Positions 54,490 to 63,839 of a stretch of DNA of 64,000 nucleotides are shown here, piece by piece. Within the stretch, counting starts at the first letter, position 1. Each line of letters begins with the position of its first letter. The notes below the pieces were generated by a model that made no database searches, was not told the origin of the DNA, and was given only the letters and a program-made list of their open reading frames with translations. The translations under genes were made by a program, and so were the position numbers. This stretch comes from DB1 sp049323655 (GTDB taxonomy: Bacteria > Desulfobacterota > Desulfobulbia > Desulfobulbales > SURF-16). Location of the stretch: NCBI GenBank assembly GCA_049323655.1, contig JBMONO010000022.1, positions 17,932 through 81,931 on the forward strand, in the 5' to 3' direction.

Positions 54490-57196
54490 CGATGACCTCA
54501 TACACTCTTTCGCCACCAACCTGCAAAAAGACGGCTGGCGTATAACTTGGGCAAAAATAAGCACGGTCGGAATTGGCCTTGAACTTGAAGCGCCAGGTGC
54601 AAGCTGGCCTGATTCTACCCCTGACAGCCTGCAACAGTTTGTCACCATTATCCGTGAAATCGCCATCCAATCCGACTTCCTGATGCCGATCCTTATCGGG
54701 TTTCCGAACATGTCGAAAGAAGCAACAAAAACCATAGCCCGCTGGCAGCGGCTTCAGGATTGGCATCAGGGAAACTTTTTTCTGGTACCATGCCGCGGTA
54801 AAAACGAAAACAAACCGGCCTTCGGACTTAAACCACTCCTGCATCCCCAGAAACCGGATCTGGCCGGGTATACGCCAAAAGCCTATACCATCGAACGTTT
54901 CATTAAGGAGTTGCAAGAGGAGCAAGATATACCGCAACATCTGGTAACGTCATTACTGTCTCACTTATACCAAGGGTTTAAATCTGCGAAACGTCTCACG
55001 GGAAGAAAAGGCTGGATATCATGGTGGGATGATTTTTTTCAGCAAAACCGGTCCGGAACAGGCCAAAAGAGCGATGAAAAGACAACCACTTCACAGAAAA
55101 CCGAACTGCCTGAAGAAACCGAAAAGAGCTTCAATGATTTTGGCAGGGCAAAATCCATTTGTATTAAAAACTTCAAGGGGATAGGCAATTCAGGGCGCCT
55201 GGATCTCGATGCGGATATTGTTCTGGTTTCCGGGGCAAACGGCAACGGCAAATCAAGTTTCGTTGAGGCGCTTACCATTGCCCTCACCGGTTATCATCCC
55301 CACTTGGAAAATGATGTCCCTCAACCCCATCTTTTTCATTACAACAGCGACCATTTTTCCATAGAACTAAAAGGCGATCAAAAAAATCTCCTTCGAGTCA
55401 CGGGTCAAAATACCAATACCAACAAAGAGATAAACTTTTCCAACCGGCTGAGGATTAAAAAAAGGCACATTGAACAGGTTGAGCAATTTGCTGACGAAAC
55501 CGATCCGTTACTGCTCTACCGGATGACCACATTCCTGCCGGATCACGTGGATATCCTCTTTGATGAAAAGGTTATCGGCGAGAAACCAAAACCCCACGAC
55601 GACGATCCGATTTATGAGGACAGTCCGCCAAAGGCCCGTGCACTAACAGAGGTCTTTGTCCCGCTTCCCCTGCCGATCGATGCCCTGAGAAAGTCCCTTA
55701 CCAAGGCAATTAAAGATATCGATGAGGAGATCGCGAAGCTCGGAAGGGAGACATCTTCCCTGCAAGAGCGGGCGACCAACATTGGCTCATTTCTGGGAAG
55801 CTTGATAAACGAACTGGAACAACGGGTCAACATGCTGCTTTCCCCCCTGGCAAGATCGCCAGTCCACTTTGCCCAGCCCCCGCAAGATTCCTCGCCGCAG
55901 TATCCTGATATCCTGAATATGTTTCTGGCAGAGCAACAGCAATTCTTGGGAAACTCACTCGGCCTCGATATTATGACATGGCCTGACACTATCAAGAATC
56001 TTCCCCGGCGACTTGAAGATTTGCTCAAAGATAAATTTCAGGACATTGATTACCAGAAACTTGAGCAGGAAAAAAAGGAGCTATCGAACAAGCTGCAGAT
56101 CATTCAGGAAAAACTGGCGGAAAAACGCGAGGTAATCGAACCTGAACTCACCAGGCTGTTGGAAATCCTGCGCAGCCTTGGAAACCCTGAATTTCTTGCC
56201 ATGTGCGAAAAGACACTTCGCCGGCGGGCCGGTCTCCGGCTCAATGATATCGCCACTGAAGTGGAGCTGGTAGACTCTGATAAGGCAAAACGATTCTGCC
56301 AGGTGCTCGATGAACTGATCGCCGACGAAACGTCCGTGCTTCGGGACAAGGAAAGGGAAGTCCACGAGAAGCTCAATGAAATTGAAAGCCGACTGGAACA
56401 TGCGAGGCAACATAGTGAACAGCATGATAATCTCCAGCAACTGAAAAATTTTCTCGAAAACGAAAACTCCAAAGACAACCTGGAGCTGACTGATAAATTT
56501 GTGAAGGAGTACAAAGAAAAGGCAGAGCGTGAAGAACGGCTTCGCCAGTTGAGAGAAACCCGGAATGAACGCTATCCGCTTCTTGCATTCTTGGATAAAC
56601 TGGGAAGTCCTCCTGAAGATTTTCGCAAAATTTTTGAAGAGGTTTTCAACAATGTGCTCAATCGATTCGCCCTGGCCGAGGGATTAAACCAGGCATCCAT
56701 CCAAACCAATGAAAATGGAGGGTTGAAGATCGAGTCTGACGATAAAAGAGACCTGCCCTGCTTCTCCCTGGGACAGCGCTCCCAGATGGCAACGGCCTGG
56801 ATGGTGACATCCAGGGAGTTGGCACGCAATTGCGAGGACATCCTGTTTCCGCACAAGATCCTCATTCTCGATGACTTATCCGCCACCTTTGACATGACCA
56901 ACCTTCTGAGTCAGGCCATACTCTGGCGGCAACTTGCCTACCATCCTGACCCGCAGGAGCGATACCAGGTGTTTATCGTTTCCCATCATGAGGAATTCAC
57001 CGATCGACTGCTGGATCTGCTTTGCCCACCCGGAGAAGGCTGTTCCATGCGACTGTTGCGCTTTACCGATTGGGCGCCCAAACCAGGTCAAGGTCCCATA
57101 ATCGAGTCGTACAAGGTGGAACCGTCGCCCAGCAACATGGAGCAGGCTGTCAAGGCTCTTGAAAACGGCTTCAACTGTCTGAAGGAGGTCTTATGA
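54479..57196 (+). CDS. SMC/Rad50-like ABC ATPase, CRISPR-associated by location
   Basis: The 905-residue protein has an unassigned N-terminal domain (1 to about 210), then an SMC-type ATPase split by coiled coil. Seen are the start strand KSICIKNFKGIGNSGRLDLD, Walker A SGANGNGKSS (about 250-259), coiled-coil segments (roughly 400-440, 530-575 and 625-690; e.g. EQEKKELSNKLQIIQEKLAE), the signature CFSLGQRSQMATAW (about 759), Walker B ILILDDLSATFD (about 794) and the switch His FIVSHHEEF. The coiled coil is short for a true Rad50, and no zinc hook CxxC or TOPRIM was seen. It overlaps the SIR2 gene (11 bases) and cmr1 (4 bases, ATGA). Confidence 0.85.
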   Translation: MMNDDDLIHSFATNLQKDGWRITWAKISTVGIGLELEAPGASWPDSTPDSLQQFVTIIREIAIQSDFLMPILIGFPNMSKEATKTIARWQRLQDWHQGNFFLVPCRGKNENKPAFGLKPLLHPQKPDLAGYTPKAYTIERFIKELQEEQDIPQHLVTSLLSHLYQGFKSAKRLTGRKGWISWWDDFFQQNRSGTGQKSDEKTTTSQKTELPEETEKSFNDFGRAKSICIKNFKGIGNSGRLDLDADIVLVSGANGNGKSSFVEALTIALTGYHPHLENDVPQPHLFHYNSDHFSIELKGDQKNLLRVTGQNTNTNKEINFSNRLRIKKRHIEQVEQFADETDPLLLYRMTTFLPDHVDILFDEKVIGEKPKPHDDDPIYEDSPPKARALTEVFVPLPLPIDALRKSLTKAIKDIDEEIAKLGRETSSLQERATNIGSFLGSLINELEQRVNMLLSPLARSPVHFAQPPQDSSPQYPDILNMFLAEQQQFLGNSLGLDIMTWPDTIKNLPRRLEDLLKDKFQDIDYQKLEQEKKELSNKLQIIQEKLAEKREVIEPELTRLLEILRSLGNPEFLAMCEKTLRRRAGLRLNDIATEVELVDSDKAKRFCQVLDELIADETSVLRDKEREVHEKLNEIESRLEHARQHSEQHDNLQQLKNFLENENSKDNLELTDKFVKEYKEKAEREERLRQLRETRNERYPLLAFLDKLGSPPEDFRKIFEEVFNNVLNRFALAEGLNQASIQTNENGGLKIESDDKRDLPCFSLGQRSQMATAWMVTSRELARNCEDILFPHKILILDDLSATFDMTNLLSQAILWRQLAYHPDPQERYQVFIVSHHEEFTDRLLDLLCPPGEGCSMRLLRFTDWAPKPGQGPIIESYKVEPSPSNMEQAVKALENGFNCLKEVL

Positions 57197-58386
57197 GTAC
57201 ACCACTGACCATTGAAATCGATCTTGCATTCACCACACCGGCCTTCCTGGGAGACGCCGATCAGAAGGCCGCGCTGCGACCGCAATCATTCAAAGGGCTG
57301 CTTCGTTTCTGGTATAGGGCCTTGGACGGTTCTTTGGCTGAAAAAAAACAAAGGCGGGAGGATGAGTTGTGGGGCGGAGCTGGTGATGATTTTGGTCAGT
57401 CCCCGATTCTTTTGCGACTGATTACCAGAAAACCGCCTCAAATCTACCAATGGCGCAGAGAATCATTCACTCGCTTCACCGAGCGGGCCGGGAAGTATGA
57501 TCGAAACGGCCTTCTCTATCTCGGCTTTCCTTTCACTCTGCGCGGAAATGAGCAAAGAAACGGGCTGAGCCCCGGAACCTCTTGCACTTTTCGGGTCGTG
57601 ATCCCCCGGCATAACCTCTTGGGGGAATGGCAACGAAAGGCGGTTGTTGCTACGCTATGGCTCTTCGCGGTACTGGGCTCATGCGGAAGCAGGAGTCGTC
57701 GAGGGTTCGGGAGCATGCAGGCCATGAACTGGCGCATACGCCATGGCAGCGAATCATGGCAAGATGTCTTCAACGCCTTGCCGAATCCGGGCACAATGAG
57801 CACTCCTTCAGCCTGGGATAACGGGATCAACACCGCGTTTGCGCTCTTTTATGGTGAGGGTGCGGAAGCTTGGTTTCCACGCTTTGACAATGCCGCCCAT
57901 CCGCACCTCACCCATGATTTTTCGCCGATTATACTTAAGGGATTTCCGACCTGGGAGGAGGCCATGAACCATGGAGGCAGGAAGCTCCAGAATTTCCGGC
58001 AATGCCTGGAACCGGACAAATCCGCGGTGATCAAGCTGCTCGAAAATCCGCACCATGGCACCTTCGCTCCGGGCAGGACCACCTTCGGGCTGCCGCTTAA
58101 ATTTCAGTTCAGATCAAGAAAGGAACTGGGAAGCGTCACCTTTTATCCCCAGCGGCTCCACCCCCTGGCTAAATCATCCGATCGCTTCGCCAGCCTGCTC
58201 TTTCTGAAGATCATACGGCTGGGAATGTCTTATCATCCGGTTTTTTTCCGTCTCCAGGGGGCACTCCCCGGGTTCAGGGCACCGCTGGGATGTGTGCTCA
58301 CAAACAAAAAAATGGCTCTGAATCTGGACGACCCGCAAGAGAATATTCTTGACCATTTTCTTCAATCATTGGGAGGCGCGAAGTGA
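57193..58386 (+). CDS. cmr1: Type III-B CRISPR RAMP protein Cmr1
   Basis: Cmr1 sits at the 3' end of the crRNA in Cmr effector complexes. The 397-residue protein has the RAMP signature RPQSFKGLLRFWYRAL near residue 35, GGAGDDFGQSPILLRL, and the G-rich loop GSCGSRSRRGFGSMQ near 170. The start is coupled to the ATPase stop (ATGA) and the end overlaps cmr2 by 4 bases. Length is in the range of known Cmr1 proteins. Confidence 0.93.
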   Translation: MSTPLTIEIDLAFTTPAFLGDADQKAALRPQSFKGLLRFWYRALDGSLAEKKQRREDELWGGAGDDFGQSPILLRLITRKPPQIYQWRRESFTRFTERAGKYDRNGLLYLGFPFTLRGNEQRNGLSPGTSCTFRVVIPRHNLLGEWQRKAVVATLWLFAVLGSCGSRSRRGFGSMQAMNWRIRHGSESWQDVFNALPNPGTMSTPSAWDNGINTAFALFYGEGAEAWFPRFDNAAHPHLTHDFSPIILKGFPTWEEAMNHGGRKLQNFRQCLEPDKSAVIKLLENPHHGTFAPGRTTFGLPLKFQFRSRKELGSVTFYPQRLHPLAKSSDRFASLLFLKIIRLGMSYHPVFFRLQGALPGFRAPLGCVLTNKKMALNLDDPQENILDHFLQSLGGAK

Positions 58387-61300
58387 ACGAACAACAATTC
58401 TGGCTGCGGAAAATTCTTCAATTCCTTCATGATCCCCCAGGCAAACCTTTTGCTTTCTGGCCGAAAAGCGGCGGACATACGAACTTAGCAAAAAAAATAT
58501 ATACCGAGCTCTTGGGTAAACGGTATTCGTTCAGCAAGATACCAGACTTGATCGCCACCGGCGCGGATCGCCCCCTTCTCACCCTGCCGTGGGGACAAGA
58601 AGGGGGGCTGGGAACGCAATATTTCCACATTGACCCGACCGTCACCCATCCGCTCGCGAGAACCCATCTGAAGCTTCCTTTGCCGGACAATGTAGAGGAG
58701 GTCAACAAAGATTTCATCAATGAGCTTGCCAAGTCTCAAGTAGATGCCGCTGCTGAAATGAAGTTGGCGAATATAGCGGATGCCGAAGAATTGCAAAGAG
58801 GTTTTCTTGCTCTGTGGCGGAGATTTCGCGAGGAAATTATCAATGCAAATAGCAAAAAACAATCGTCCAGCCTGTGGGAATTCATGCCTGCCGACAGCCG
58901 CTGCCCGGATCATTCCATCTGGGAACACAACAGACTGGCAAGCGCGCTGTCTTTTGTTCCGCAAAAATTGTCGGACATGGACAAGAAGGCCCCGGATTAC
59001 CCCTGGCTGTTCAGTTTCGCCCTCCAACCGGTACAGGAATTCCTCAGACAGGCACGCAAGAGCCAGGACCTCTGGGTAGGCTCCATGATCATCGCCGAAC
59101 TTTCCTGGGCCGCCATGGAGCCGATCATTAAACGTTACGGGCCGGATGTCTTTGTTTATCCAGACCTCCGCGCTAATCCCAGGGCAGATATCTGGCTGTA
59201 CGAAAATTACAAGGACGCTCTGCCCGACAAATACAAGAAAGCCCCGCCCGGTGACGACGCACATCATCCAGCGACCAGGGCAGGCGTTATCCCCCATACC
59301 TTCATTGCCTTGCTTCCCTATGGATCCAAAGTTACAAGCAGCCATCTCCAGCCACTTGAAGAGTTGGCACAACTTGCAATTGACGGTGTCAGCAAGGCGT
59401 GGGAGACAATGAGCCAATACGTACAGAAATGGATGGAAAAGTCGGGCATTGTGCAGTCGAAGAGCAACCATTCCGCGTGGAACCAACTTTGGGACCATGG
59501 ACACAAACACTGCCCCCTCACCCCGACCTGGGTGGCATCGCCTTGGCCGGTTGTTGAAAAACAAGAACAATACTATTTCCCCGGCGGGGCGCTGCTGGCC
59601 CAGGACAGGGAAAAATTTTCTACACCTTCCCCAAGCGACGCCGAGGTCATCGGACGACGCAAGCAATTTCTGGGCACCTGGCTCCCGGAAAGCGTATGGA
59701 CGCACTATGAGTATGTCCTGTCCGTTTTCGGCAGGACCAACAACAATCTCTTGGTGCACTCCGGTTTCGCTTACGGACCCGCGCATCACCGGGTTAAGGC
59801 GCGACACAGCCTGCGGCGGCGCTATCAAAGATTGTCTGAGTCTTCACCTGCCTCGTATGAAAAGTGCACGCTCTGTCATACCCGGCCCGCTTTACACGAC
59901 GCTGTTGGTCATGAAGGAGGTAATTGCGAGAGCATCCGTGAAACCGTCCGGAAGCTGTGGAGAAACCGGGAACTCGATCCGGAGGAGCAAGGGAATGAAC
60001 GGCTCTGCTCCGTCTGCAGCGTGGTCCGGTTTCTTGTCCGTTCCGAGTCGGTTCCATTTAATACAACTTGGGTCGGTGCGGGACGTTCGCTTGACCAGGA
60101 AAAAGACAGGGATAACCGTCTGCGACCGAAGTTTCCTTCCACGGTAGCCATTGCCGCGCAGAACTATCTTGAAAAACTGGCAAGAGGATATGACGAATTC
60201 AGTGATCTGCTGGAGCGGATCGTCAACCTCCACGGAAGGTTGAATATCGACAAGTCGTCATTTCCTAGCTCACTGCCGCGACTGGCCCGCGCACTCAAGA
60301 CCCAGCCCATCGCTGAAGATTTTTTGAAGCTCGATCCGCAACTCGCCTTGTTTCCGGAAATGGTGGAGAGCAAACGCGCCTCCGCCAAGGACAAGAACGA
60401 CCCCAAGGTGCCTCTCTGGAATGAGCTGAAAAACACAGTCAAGCAATTGCGCGAACGTGCTGCTGAAAAAAAAATCGGCGCTATCCAGACTCAAATCGCG
60501 GTACTGGTCATGGACGGCGACGAGATGAGCAAGGTTCTTCTTGGTGATCCGGCCAGGATCAAATCCAAATGGAAGGATGTCATCCACCCTAGAATCGCGG
60601 ATAAAATTCTGGAAAGCGACGTTTTCCGGGGCAGCGGCTGGCCGGAACTGCTCAACCTCTCCAGAACCTCCGGCCCGGCCTTGCAGGCCTTTATCAGCCG
60701 GGCACTGGCTGATTTCAGTCACCATATTGCTCCGTGGGTTGTCGAGCAGGAGTTTTCCGGCCGTTTGATTTATTGTGGCGGCGACGACCTGCTGGCCTTG
60801 CTGCCGGCCCGCGAAGCACTGGCGGCAGCCACCCGGCTCCAGGAACTGTTTTCCGCCGCCTGGGTCATCGATACCGAACCGGAGATGGAGCCTTGGTCCT
60901 GGTTACTCCAGAAAGGACATGGCGGACGCAATCCGGAAGATGCAGAAAATCGTTTTCATATTCTCAAACCCACCGATGACCTCAAACAGCATTCAGGCCG
61001 CCTGTTGCCCATGCTCGGCAAGCATTGCAGCCTTTCCGCCGGGATCATGTACGGCCATTTCAAGACCCGCATGGGACTGTTGCTGGAACACGCCAGGATT
61101 ATGCTCGACCAGGTCGCCAAGGAAAAGGCGGGCCGTAGCGCGGCGGGGATGGGACATTTTTCCAGATCCGGCCCGAAAACCAAGTTCGGGGCCAAATGGC
61201 AGGTAACGGAGACGTCTTCCCTGAAGGAGTGTATGGAACGGATCGTTAATGCCTTTGATGGAAATAAAAATAACAAGGAAAGCAAAATTCCTGCTTCACT

Positions 61301-61604
61301 CCCGTATAAGCTGACGGAATACACCTCCCTACTAAATCCCTTTGACCGGTCTCTTGCGACCGGCGGCGAGAAAAATACGGAAGCACGAAGGCTGATGAAA
61401 GGGCTGCTTAATAAAGCGCTGGACGGCGAGAAAACAGATAAGCAGATAACCGAAGCTCTGCTTGCCCTCTGGGAATCAGGCGGGCGACTCGTCGGTGCCG
61501 CGCAGGAGAGCGGTTTCTGCATGAACCCGGAGTCGGATGAATTCAATCCCCTGGATGGAATCTTTCTTTGCCGGTATCTAGCCGGTCGAACGGAGGAATC
61601 ATGA
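58383..61604 (+). CDS. cmr2: Type III-B CRISPR large subunit Cmr2 (Cas10)
   Basis: Cmr2/Cas10 makes cyclic oligoadenylate and can cut ssDNA when target RNA is bound. The 1073-residue protein starts at a GTG overlapping the cmr1 stop. It has an N-terminal HD motif (FLHDPPGKPFAFW, H16-D17), a palm-like region (WLFSFALQPVQEFLRQARKS), a zinc ribbon with CTLCHTRPALHD and LCSVCSVVR, and the cyclase motif RLIYCGGDDLLALLPA (GGDD near residue 799). Both nuclease and cyclase motifs are intact by eye. The sequence ends ATGA-coupled to cmr3. Confidence 0.95.
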   Translation: MNEQQFWLRKILQFLHDPPGKPFAFWPKSGGHTNLAKKIYTELLGKRYSFSKIPDLIATGADRPLLTLPWGQEGGLGTQYFHIDPTVTHPLARTHLKLPLPDNVEEVNKDFINELAKSQVDAAAEMKLANIADAEELQRGFLALWRRFREEIINANSKKQSSSLWEFMPADSRCPDHSIWEHNRLASALSFVPQKLSDMDKKAPDYPWLFSFALQPVQEFLRQARKSQDLWVGSMIIAELSWAAMEPIIKRYGPDVFVYPDLRANPRADIWLYENYKDALPDKYKKAPPGDDAHHPATRAGVIPHTFIALLPYGSKVTSSHLQPLEELAQLAIDGVSKAWETMSQYVQKWMEKSGIVQSKSNHSAWNQLWDHGHKHCPLTPTWVASPWPVVEKQEQYYFPGGALLAQDREKFSTPSPSDAEVIGRRKQFLGTWLPESVWTHYEYVLSVFGRTNNNLLVHSGFAYGPAHHRVKARHSLRRRYQRLSESSPASYEKCTLCHTRPALHDAVGHEGGNCESIRETVRKLWRNRELDPEEQGNERLCSVCSVVRFLVRSESVPFNTTWVGAGRSLDQEKDRDNRLRPKFPSTVAIAAQNYLEKLARGYDEFSDLLERIVNLHGRLNIDKSSFPSSLPRLARALKTQPIAEDFLKLDPQLALFPEMVESKRASAKDKNDPKVPLWNELKNTVKQLRERAAEKKIGAIQTQIAVLVMDGDEMSKVLLGDPARIKSKWKDVIHPRIADKILESDVFRGSGWPELLNLSRTSGPALQAFISRALADFSHHIAPWVVEQEFSGRLIYCGGDDLLALLPAREALAAATRLQELFSAAWVIDTEPEMEPWSWLLQKGHGGRNPEDAENRFHILKPTDDLKQHSGRLLPMLGKHCSLSAGIMYGHFKTRMGLLLEHARIMLDQVAKEKAGRSAAGMGHFSRSGPKTKFGAKWQVTETSSLKECMERIVNAFDGNKNNKESKIPASLPYKLTEYTSLLNPFDRSLATGGEKNTEARRLMKGLLNKALDGEKTDKQITEALLALWESGGRLVGAAQESGFCMNPESDEFNPLDGIFLCRYLAGRTEES

Positions 61605-62890
61605 GCCATACCTACCCCCTTTTTCTCAGACCTGTCACCGCGCTTTACTTCGGGCGTCCCGGCTCGCTGCCTGCCGGAGAGGCCCATGCCGGCATTTCCT
61701 GGTTCCCGCCCCCCATTTCGGCTTTTCAGGGAATGATCCGCACCAAAATTCTTGAGGAGGCAGGCATTTTCAGCCCACCAAGCGAGGTGGAAAGGCTGGT
61801 CGGCAGACCTGACGCGCTCCCTGATGGCTGGCAACTGACCGGCCCTTTCCCTTCCTGCCGGTCAGGGTCGCGGGAGTTGCAGATCTGGCTGCCCATGCCC
61901 TGTTTTTTACTGCCGCCCCTTGACCGTCATGCCAAGCAGCCTGTTTTTGCCCGCCCTCTGGAGGAAAGCCGTTCTGATGGTTATCCGGAATTGATGGATT
62001 CGGGGATGCTGCTTGAAAGCTCCGCCGATAAACGCCATGGAACACTGAAACGGCTACTCCTTGCCGGCGCACCGGAAACGGCAAAACTCAAACCCGATGA
62101 ATGCTGGATTTCCGCCCGGAATATGTATTGGGCGCTTTCTGGCGGCGCAAACGATGATCTGCCCGGCAGCGCCGGCTGGCAGGCTAAAGAATGCAGCCGC
62201 CCTCTCCCGCCCTTTGTCCGGATGGAAACCAAGACAGGTCTCGCCCGCCAGAAAAAACGAAACGGCTTGGAACTTGTCATCACCGGCACGGCCGAGGAAG
62301 GCATGCTCTACTTTCTCTCCACGCTACGCTTTACTCCTGATGCCGGCCTCTACGGCAACCTTGCGGCGCGTTTTTCCCCGGACATCAACCCTCGGGCCTT
62401 GGAGCAGGGGGCCATCCTTGGCGGGAAAAAAGGCGGGGTACTGGCCTTTGAGCAGGCACCCGGACGGGACGAGTGGTGGGAGTGCCTCACGGCTGGCGAA
62501 CATCTTGCCCATTGCCCGGTCCCGGATAACGCCTTGGTCTGGATTGCCCTGCTGAGCCCGGGACAATGGGAGACCCCGTCCCAACTGCCGGCGTTACTCA
62601 AGCCGCCAGGCAATCTCACGGTCGAAATAGTTTCCATCCTCGCGCCCCCCCCGCTCTTTCTTGGCGGCTTTTCACTGGCTGAAAAGCGACAGCGACAGGC
62701 GAAACCATGGTATCCGCCCGGCTCGTCCATCTTGGTGCGATTGTCGGGAGGATCGGAAACAGAGCGAAGAGTATGTTTTATGGAATGGAACAACCGTTGC
62801 CTGCTGACATCGGAGGCCCCCCAACGCTCCTTCGGATACGGCCACATACTTGTTTCTTCACCCTTGAAATATGGAGGACCGCATGCGTAA
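61601..62890 (+). CDS. cmr3: Type III-B CRISPR RAMP protein Cmr3
   Basis: Cmr3 holds the 5' tag of the crRNA next to Cas10. The 429-residue protein has the family start FLRPVTALYFGRPGSLPAGE, FPPPISAFQGMIRTKIL, the middle RNMYWALSG and the C-terminal glycine-rich motif RSFGYGHILVSSP. GGAGGA lies before the ATG, which overlaps the cmr2 stop (ATGA). It overlaps cmr4 by 8 bases. Confidence 0.92.
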   Translation: MSHTYPLFLRPVTALYFGRPGSLPAGEAHAGISWFPPPISAFQGMIRTKILEEAGIFSPPSEVERLVGRPDALPDGWQLTGPFPSCRSGSRELQIWLPMPCFLLPPLDRHAKQPVFARPLEESRSDGYPELMDSGMLLESSADKRHGTLKRLLLAGAPETAKLKPDECWISARNMYWALSGGANDDLPGSAGWQAKECSRPLPPFVRMETKTGLARQKKRNGLELVITGTAEEGMLYFLSTLRFTPDAGLYGNLAARFSPDINPRALEQGAILGGKKGGVLAFEQAPGRDEWWECLTAGEHLAHCPVPDNALVWIALLSPGQWETPSQLPALLKPPGNLTVEIVSILAPPPLFLGGFSLAEKRQRQAKPWYPPGSSILVRLSGGSETERRVCFMEWNNRCLLTSEAPQRSFGYGHILVSSPLKYGGPHA

Positions 62891-63839
62891 CGATACACGC
62901 TTACTGTATGGCATCTACACACTTACCCCCCTGCACGTGGGTACCGGCCAGGCAATCGGCGCGGTTGACCTGCCGGTGACACGGGAACAATCCACGGGCT
63001 TGCCCTTTATCCCCGCCACCTCCATCAAGGGGGTGGTCAGGGATGTGCTGGAGGCGCATCTGCCTGGGAAAAATGATGACATCAAAGATCTTCTGGGGTC
63101 GGACATGAAGGATCAGGATGATCTACGGGCGGGTGGACTGATCTTCACCGAGGCCCAGATTCTTGCCTTGCCGTTTCGTTCCCTGAACATGCCTTTTGTC
63201 TTTGTCACCAGTTATCTGGTTCTGGAACGGTTCGACCGTAATCTTCGCGCCTTCGGATTCGCCGATACGTTGACTCTTGGTTCACATCTGAAAAATCTCG
63301 ATCGGAATAAACCTTATGTGAGTGATAAAGCCAAAAGCAACGAGCTGCTGGTAATCGAGGATCTCATTTTTAACAAAGAGGAAGTGCTTTTTCACGAGGC
63401 GGTTACCCATATTGCGTCGTCGCTTCAGGATCTCCTTCCAGAGGATGAGCAGCCGACCAGAGACCGTCTGCAAACGAGCCTCGTCATCCTGCCGGACCGG
63501 GAATATCTGGCTCTGGCCCGCCGTTGTCTGCCGGTGCAGGCCAGAACCAAGCTGACCAGCGGTAAGACCGCCTCAAAATATACTTCCCCCGAGGGCAAGG
63601 AGGAGAAGGGCAATCTCTGGTACGAAGAAACCGTGCCGTCTGACAGCTTGTTCGCTTTTTTTGTCATGAATCGGTCCGGAGCCAGTTCCAAGCCCAAAGC
63701 GCCAGTCGATCGTTTTAACGAGGTGATCACGACAAATAAAATTTCCCTTTCGCCGGTCCAGATGGGAGGAAACGAGACAGTAGGCCATGGCTGGTGCTGG
63801 TGGCAGAACTTACTTTCGAAAGGAAACATAAAGCAGTAG
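62883..63839 (+). CDS. cmr4: Type III-B CRISPR backbone RAMP protein Cmr4
   Basis: Cmr4 forms the backbone of the Cmr complex and cuts target RNA at 6-nt intervals. The 318-residue protein has LYGIYTLTPLHVGTGQAIG followed by VDLPVTRE with the catalytic-type Asp (D29), GLPFIPATSIKGVVRD, and the C-terminal QMGGNETVGHGWCWW. I chose the ATG at 62883 because GGAGG lies exactly 5 bases upstream; an ATG at 62871 would add four residues. It overlaps the cmr3 end. Cmr5 and Cmr6 are expected next but are not visible in the remaining 161 bases. Confidence 0.93.
   Translation: MRNDTRLLYGIYTLTPLHVGTGQAIGAVDLPVTREQSTGLPFIPATSIKGVVRDVLEAHLPGKNDDIKDLLGSDMKDQDDLRAGGLIFTEAQILALPFRSLNMPFVFVTSYLVLERFDRNLRAFGFADTLTLGSHLKNLDRNKPYVSDKAKSNELLVIEDLIFNKEEVLFHEAVTHIASSLQDLLPEDEQPTRDRLQTSLVILPDREYLALARRCLPVQARTKLTSGKTASKYTSPEGKEEKGNLWYEETVPSDSLFAFFVMNRSGASSKPKAPVDRFNEVITTNKISLSPVQMGGNETVGHGWCWWQNLLSKGNIKQ

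Noticed and set aside
54479..57196. Gabija-type OLD nuclease (GajA)
   Set aside because: No TOPRIM domain follows the ATPase; Walker B is close to the C-terminus as in SMC/Rad50 proteins.
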